Positions 1-3,909 of a stretch of 6,660 nt of DNA are shown here, in pieces; the stretch's first letter is position 1, and the number at the start of each line of letters is the position of its first letter. Position numbers and translations under genes: made by a program. A model generated the notes under the pieces. That model was given only the letters and a program-made list of their open reading frames with translations, made no database searches and was not told the DNA's origin. Source of the DNA: Candidatus Gottesmanbacteria bacterium RIFOXYB1_FULL_47_11 (lineage in GTDB: Bacteria; Patescibacteriota; Microgenomatia; UBA10105; UBA927); the NCBI GenBank assembly GCA_001779455.1, contig MFKE01000028.1:1007-7666 (forward strand), given 5' to 3'.

Positions 1-159
1 GTAAAAGAAAAAAATGCATCGTATATTCAGGGCGCCCCTAATAGAGTGATGCCGGATATTTCCAAACTTAGGACAACGTTCGGATGTGTACCGGAGGTAG
101 GTATTGAAGAGGGATTAAAGCGAACTATAGAGTGGAATACATCATTTAGTTCCCGCTAG
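1..159 (+). CDS. NAD-dependent sugar-nucleotide epimerase/dehydratase, C-terminal fragment
   Basis: Frame 1 is open from the first base to a TAG at 157-159 and gives the last 52 residues of a protein that starts outside the window. The segment GAPNRVMPDISKLRTTFG followed by PEVGIEEGLKRTIEW matches the usual C-terminal signature of extended short-chain dehydrogenases that act on nucleotide sugars (UDP-glucose 4-epimerase, UDP-glucuronate decarboxylase, dTDP-glucose 4,6-dehydratase). In these, a PDISKA-type helix is followed by a G-W-x-P-x-x-x-L-E-E-G-L-x-x-T-I-x-W motif. The Trp of that motif is Cys here (FGCVPE). The Rossmann domain and the catalytic YxxxK are outside the window, so substrate and reaction cannot be assigned. 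The gene would supply a nucleotide sugar to the neighbouring glycosyltransferases (inference). It converges on the next gene and their ends overlap by 18 bp. Confidence 0.82.
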   Translation, partial: VKEKNASYIQGAPNRVMPDISKLRTTFGCVPEVGIEEGLKRTIEWNTSFSSR

Positions 160-1302
160 CGCCTTCCGTATGAGGGTATTCGTATCGTAATTTTTGGAAA
201 GCGCAAGAGCATTATTTCTGTATGTATTGTAAAGTTTGTCATCGGTAAGTAATTTCAGTAATTTTTTCTGAATGCTTTCTACCGTATAGTCAATAATCAT
301 TCCGGCCCGGTGCGACTCAATAACACGGGCGATTGCCGGAACATCGGTAATCACGACCGGCAGTCCGCACCCCAGATACAGTTTTGGTTTTCCCGGATTA
401 GAAAAATAGGTAAAATTGTCAGGGATAGGCATATAGGGAGCTATGCCTATAGCCGATTTACAGAGAAGTCGTTCTACCGCAGTATGTTTTTCTACAAAAC
501 CTAGAAATCGTACATGCTTTTCCACATGCAGGCCGCGGGCAAGCTTTTTTAGCTTCCCTGTATAGTCACCTTTTCCTACTATTACCAGCCGTACGCGGTT
601 CACGCGGCTGATAATGTTGGGAAGTGCCCGGATCACCAGTTGGAGGCCCTGTTTTTCCCACAGGACGCCGACAAATATGATCTGATGTCTGTATATTTTT
701 TCGATAGGAAGCGGGCGGATTCTTTCCAGGTTTGCTCCCGTCGGCAGTATGACGGACGGCGCCATATGGCGTATGCCGAGTGCGCTCCGCGCTTCATGCA
801 TTTTTGGGGAATTATTCCATATTGTATCGGCATGTCGGGATGCTAACCGGTCAGAAGTGAGATAAATGAAATTAAGGAGCGTGTTTGAAAAACGTTTAGG
901 AGTATAGTCAATGACATAAAAAATCAGTTTTTTTGTAATACCAAAAAAACGAAACGGAATCATGTTTAACGTGTTCAGACAATCGAGCGCGATGCATACG
1001 TTAAAGATGGTTTTTGATGCAACGATAAAATAACTATTAATCCAAAAATCGGCGAGGTAAAAGAATCCTTCGCTTCCTAGCCGCGGTTTCGTAAATACTA
1101 TTTTCCGTAACACGCCGTTTTCATATATGGACATAGATGACCGTTTATCATCGGAACGCGGGAAAGGGTGCTCTATGTAGACTATTTTTTTGATTTTTTT
1201 GAGAAGGTAATCCCGTAGTTCCTGGGGAGGGCCGCCGCCGCCGGTTGTACGCGTATAAAAATGTGAAAGGATAAGAACATTTGCGTTTTTGGATAACTGC
1301 AT
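142..1302 (-). CDS. GT4-type (GT-B fold) glycosyltransferase
   Basis: Likely transfers a sugar from a nucleotide donor to a glycan or lipid acceptor at the cytoplasmic side of the membrane. The chosen ATG at 1300-1302 gives 386 aa and places NVLILSHFY, the first beta strand of a GT-B N-domain, near the N-terminus. It is followed by a Gly-rich loop (TTGGGGPPQELRDYLL). FYVIDYTPKRF lies mid-domain and the inter-domain segment has the usual ILPTGANLERIRPL. The C-domain shows IIFVGVLWEKQGLQLVI, LVIVGKGD and the donor-site region NPGKPKLYLGCGLPVVITDVPAIA, all typical of GT4-like enzymes. The usual E-x7-E glutamates are not evident. The frame also extends to a TTG at 1378-1380, adding 26 hydrophobic residues; neither start has a clear ribosome binding site. 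I prefer ATG because of fold position and because the extension would cover the intergenic dyad. The 3' end converges on the epimerase gene. Acceptor and donor are unknown. Confidence 0.88.
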   Translation of the reverse strand: MQLSKNANVLILSHFYTRTTGGGGPPQELRDYLLKKIKKIVYIEHPFPRSDDKRSSMSIYENGVLRKIVFTKPRLGSEGFFYLADFWINSYFIVASKTIFNVCIALDCLNTLNMIPFRFFGITKKLIFYVIDYTPKRFSNTLLNFIYLTSDRLASRHADTIWNNSPKMHEARSALGIRHMAPSVILPTGANLERIRPLPIEKIYRHQIIFVGVLWEKQGLQLVIRALPNIISRVNRVRLVIVGKGDYTGKLKKLARGLHVEKHVRFLGFVEKHTAVERLLCKSAIGIAPYMPIPDNFTYFSNPGKPKLYLGCGLPVVITDVPAIARVIESHRAGMIIDYTVESIQKKLLKLLTDDKLYNTYRNNALALSKNYDTNTLIRKALAGTK

Positions 1303-1416
1303 TTGGTTGATGATAACAGAGGAATATAAAATATTCCATATTTCTGTAATTTTGGCCAATAGTATGTTACCATCGAACAAATTATGCGTAGATTAATTCG
1401 GGTACGATAAGAGAAT
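1303..1416. promoter_or_regulatory. divergent intergenic region, likely holding both promoters
   Basis: This AT-rich stretch separates the leftward glycosyltransferase from the rightward DUF268 gene, so promoters for both are expected here. On the minus strand a weak candidate is TTGGCC (1354-1359), an 18-nt spacer, then AATATT (1330-1335), which would give a short leader before the ATG at 1302. No convincing -35/-10 pair is seen for the plus strand. Two symmetric elements are present: the 8-bp palindrome TTGGCCAA (1352-1359) and the dyad at 1321-1337. If the glycosyltransferase really starts at the TTG at 1380, most of this region is coding and only 36 bp remain between the genes. Confidence 0.35.
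1321..1337. repeat. 17-bp inverted repeat (operator-like dyad)
   Basis: GGAATAT-AAA-ATATTCC is a perfect 7-bp inverted repeat around a 3-nt centre. It lies 18 bp upstream of the preferred glycosyltransferase start and overlaps the weak minus-strand -10 candidate, which is where a repressor operator would sit. It is too AT-rich and lacks a T-tract, so a terminator is unlikely. A few perfect 7-bp dyads are expected by chance in a window of this size, so only the position is suggestive. The symmetry is seen directly; any function is inference. Confidence 0.4.
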
Positions 1417-2193
1417 ATGAAGAAGCTTGACAGCAAATCTTTCAATTTCGGATATTTTATGTATAGGATTATTAATCCTATGTTTGACCCGGTCAATTTT
1501 TTGTACTCAATTTTCAGATATCCCCGATATATATATGACCTCATAAAATATGCCCTTATGAAAGGCGCGGAACCGCTTAGGTTGCTTGATTTATATCCCA
1601 AAATACATGAACGGACGCCGCTAACGCACTTGGATCATCACTATTTTTATCAGGATACATGGGCAGGAAAAAAAATATATGCATCACGCACGAAACATCA
1701 CTATGACGTAGGGTCGTCGGTTTCTCTTATTGGTCATTTAACCGCGTTTACAAAAGTTACGTTTATCGACATACGTCCGCTCGATATCAAGATAAAGAAT
1801 CTTGATTCACAAAAGGGCGATATTTTGCATTTGCCTTTTGAAGATAATTCCATCGGCTCCCTATCTTGTCTTAACGTTGCCGAGCACATAGGATTGGGAA
1901 GATATGGGGACCGATTGGATCCATACGGAACAAAAAAAGCATGCAAAGAGCTCTCCCGCGTTCTCGCCCGGCACGGAAAACTTTACTTTTCTCTTCCCAT
2001 AGGTAGGCCATGCGTATGTTTTAATGCACACCGCATTCATTCCTTAACAAAGATACTGGACTCTTTTAAAGAGTTGGAACTTGTCGAGCTCAGTGGTATA
2101 GATGATGAGGGGAATTTGAGAGAACATATTGACAGGCGTATTCTGGAACACGCGCATTATGCCTGCGGACTGTTTATATTCACAAAAAAATAA
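1417..2193 (+). CDS. DUF268 family protein, SAM-methyltransferase-like
   Basis: A 258-aa protein. Residues 95-206 carry a clear DUF268 signature: HYDVGSS (95-101), VTFIDIRPL (114-122), GDILHLPFEDNSI (134-146), LNVAEHIGLGRYGDRLDP (152-169) and CFNAHRIHS (201-209). The order D-x-G-S, an acidic strand end (D118), G-D-I and a strand followed by EHIGLGRYGD matches a Rossmann-type class I methyltransferase. The glycine-rich SAM loop is atypical (DVGSS rather than GxGxG). DUF268 members have no firmly established reaction as far as I know, so glycan O-methylation is only a guess from the neighbours. The first 90 residues are basic and aromatic and may be a membrane-associating or acceptor-binding extension. 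The start ATG follows a weak AAGAG at short spacing. It is likely the first gene of an operon with the two membrane proteins downstream (33-bp gap to the next). Confidence 0.85.
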   Translation: MKKLDSKSFNFGYFMYRIINPMFDPVNFLYSIFRYPRYIYDLIKYALMKGAEPLRLLDLYPKIHERTPLTHLDHHYFYQDTWAGKKIYASRTKHHYDVGSSVSLIGHLTAFTKVTFIDIRPLDIKIKNLDSQKGDILHLPFEDNSIGSLSCLNVAEHIGLGRYGDRLDPYGTKKACKELSRVLARHGKLYFSLPIGRPCVCFNAHRIHSLTKILDSFKELELVELSGIDDEGNLREHIDRRILEHAHYACGLFIFTKK

Positions 2194-2226
2194 CCCCATC
2201 GACATAATGAAATTATTATTAATAGT

Positions 2227-3909
2227 ATGAAAATTTTATTTAAAAATATAAAAACCCGGTACCTTGTCCTTTCGTTACTTGCGGTTGTTGCGCTTGTTAC
2301 CTATCATGGTATCTTTTCGACGTTTTACCAGCAAGACGAATGGCAGACCTTGGGTCATACGATAACAGAGGGAATTGGGATTATTACGAAGTCTAGTCCA
2401 ATTGTAATTTTTCTAGGCGAACTTCGTCCTCTCAGCGGACTGATGTATTTAATTTTATTGGGTTATTACAAGTTTACCGTGACCCCGGCTTTTATAGTTG
2501 CGATATTGTTTCAAATAATAAACGCCACGCTTACATATATTCTTGTTGAAAAAATATCAAAAAATAAGATGATAGCGTTGTTTGCCGGACTTTTTTTTGT
2601 TACCAATAGTGTTTCACACCAGGCGGTGACATGGGTATCTGCAATCGGTACGCTTCCTGCAACGACGTTCATTCTGACCGCCATACTTTCGTATTTATAT
2701 TATTTTGATAAAGAAGAGAAAAAATACCTCATATTGGGACTCGTGTCCACAGTCGTGTCATTGTGGTTTAAAGGTGTCGGTTTATTTTTATTTATTCTTC
2801 TGCCGGGTATGTTTTTCATTTTTAAGAAATCCGGGTTTACTGCAAGAGGTCTTGTGACCGTATTAAAAGCAAACGCTCTTTTTCTGGGAGTGGGAATAGC
2901 TATGTGCGCGTTCAGGCTTGGCCAGTTTATCTTTCCCTCCGGTCCGGTTGCAGGGTATACGTATGTTGCAGGGAACAACACTATCATACAAACTGTTATA
3001 TTTCGCACAATACTTTATCCGCTTACCTCCTTGTTTCAGCTATTTATCCCCCCTGCTGACGTGTATGCGACCGCAGAAGTTTTTGCCAGGTTACAATACA
3101 AATTTCTTATTCCATCGCCTATCATCGGTTTGGTGGCTCAGACTGTGGTTGCCGATATGATTGTGGTGTTCGGATCCTTTGTGGTGCTTGGCATACTGGG
3201 GATATTGATGTATGTAAACCGGGATAAAACCAAAAATATTACCTTTGCTCTCGTATTTTTGTTTTTGAGCATGCTCCCGTATTTGTTCCTTGACCGGGAT
3301 GGTTCGTATTTTTCCGGACGGTATTATTATGTGAGTGTTATACCGGCGGCTATTTTGTTCGGATACATGGTTACTTGGTTTTACCAACGGGTGCCGAAGG
3401 CAATAGGAGTCCTTGTTTTACTTATTGTAGGCGTGTATTTACTGCATCATGTACAAGTGATTCAAAAAGATTTGGATATCCAAATACAATACGCGAATGA
3501 ACGGAAGACATTTCTGAGTGAGGTGAAACGTGTGCATCCCACAATGAACGATCAGACAGTATTTTATATCACGAGTAATAAAAAATATTTAGGCGAAATA
3601 ACGTATCCTTTTCAAAGCGGGTTGGGATACATACTCGAAACGTGGTATTACGATTCAGGAAAGATACCCAAAAGCTTTGTGTCGTCTAATTTTTTGTGGG
3701 ACTTAGGAGAAGAAGGATACAGATCGGAGGGAGTATCGGGATTCGGATATTTTGAGCATCTGGATAAATTGGGAGAGTTTGTAAAAGAAGGAAAAATATC
3801 TCCTGATATTGTCCATGGATACGTTTATAATAGTAATACGCATACATTATCCGATGTGACGCTGTCTGTCCGCGAACGGTTGGCGACATTCAGCGGAGTT
3901 TTTAAATGA
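2227..3909 (+). CDS. polytopic GT-C-like membrane glycosyltransferase (putative)
   Basis: A 560-aa integral membrane protein. An N-terminal segment (11-27) is followed by FYQQDEWQ, with D37-E38 in the first outer loop, the place where GT-C enzymes (PMT/ArnT/TMTC type) carry their acidic catalytic motif. Further family-like features are ELRPLSGLMY (65-74), HQAVTWVSAIGTLPATTF (131-148; compare the H-E-A-V-x-W-I-S pattern of TMTC-like proteins), a buried K182-G183 after transmembrane segment SLWF, and SGRYYYVSVIPAAIL (363-377). About ten hydrophobic segments end near residue 410, and residues 411-560 form a soluble, probably extracytoplasmic tail without a recognised domain. Such enzymes use polyprenyl-phosphate sugars outside the cytoplasmic membrane; donor and acceptor here are unknown. 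No ribosome binding site precedes the ATG, while the 3' end overlaps the next gene by ATGA. Call rests on motif position and topology, not on a strong family match. Confidence 0.75.
   Translation: MKILFKNIKTRYLVLSLLAVVALVTYHGIFSTFYQQDEWQTLGHTITEGIGIITKSSPIVIFLGELRPLSGLMYLILLGYYKFTVTPAFIVAILFQIINATLTYILVEKISKNKMIALFAGLFFVTNSVSHQAVTWVSAIGTLPATTFILTAILSYLYYFDKEEKKYLILGLVSTVVSLWFKGVGLFLFILLPGMFFIFKKSGFTARGLVTVLKANALFLGVGIAMCAFRLGQFIFPSGPVAGYTYVAGNNTIIQTVIFRTILYPLTSLFQLFIPPADVYATAEVFARLQYKFLIPSPIIGLVAQTVVADMIVVFGSFVVLGILGILMYVNRDKTKNITFALVFLFLSMLPYLFLDRDGSYFSGRYYYVSVIPAAILFGYMVTWFYQRVPKAIGVLVLLIVGVYLLHHVQVIQKDLDIQIQYANERKTFLSEVKRVHPTMNDQTVFYITSNKKYLGEITYPFQSGLGYILETWYYDSGKIPKSFVSSNFLWDLGEEGYRSEGVSGFGYFEHLDKLGEFVKEGKISPDIVHGYVYNSNTHTLSDVTLSVRERLATFSGVFK
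3895..3898 (+). promoter_or_regulatory. ribosome binding site of the giant membrane protein gene
   Basis: GGAG ends 7 nt before the ATG at 3906-3908 and lies inside the last codons of the preceding gene. It is the only good Shine-Dalgarno match before a start in this window. It fixes the start of the following frame, which runs to the window edge. The ATGA stop/start overlap at 3906-3909 adds support and suggests translational coupling. Confidence 0.65.

Noticed and set aside
425..450. Perfect 9-bp inverted repeat ATAGGCATA / TATGCCTAT with an 8-nt loop.
   Set aside because: It lies inside the glycosyltransferase coding sequence, has no T-tract and is within what chance allows for a window of this size.
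310..846. Plus-strand frames (310-504 and 640-846) and a minus-strand frame (633-833) over the glycosyltransferase.
   Set aside because: They are other-frame shadows of the GT4 coding sequence, without conserved motifs or plausible starts.
1182..1601. A 139-aa minus-strand frame across the start of the DUF268 gene, the intergenic region and the start of the glycosyltransferase.
   Set aside because: Its protein shows no domain. It is antisense to the well-supported DUF268 gene and overlaps the glycosyltransferase on the same strand in another frame.
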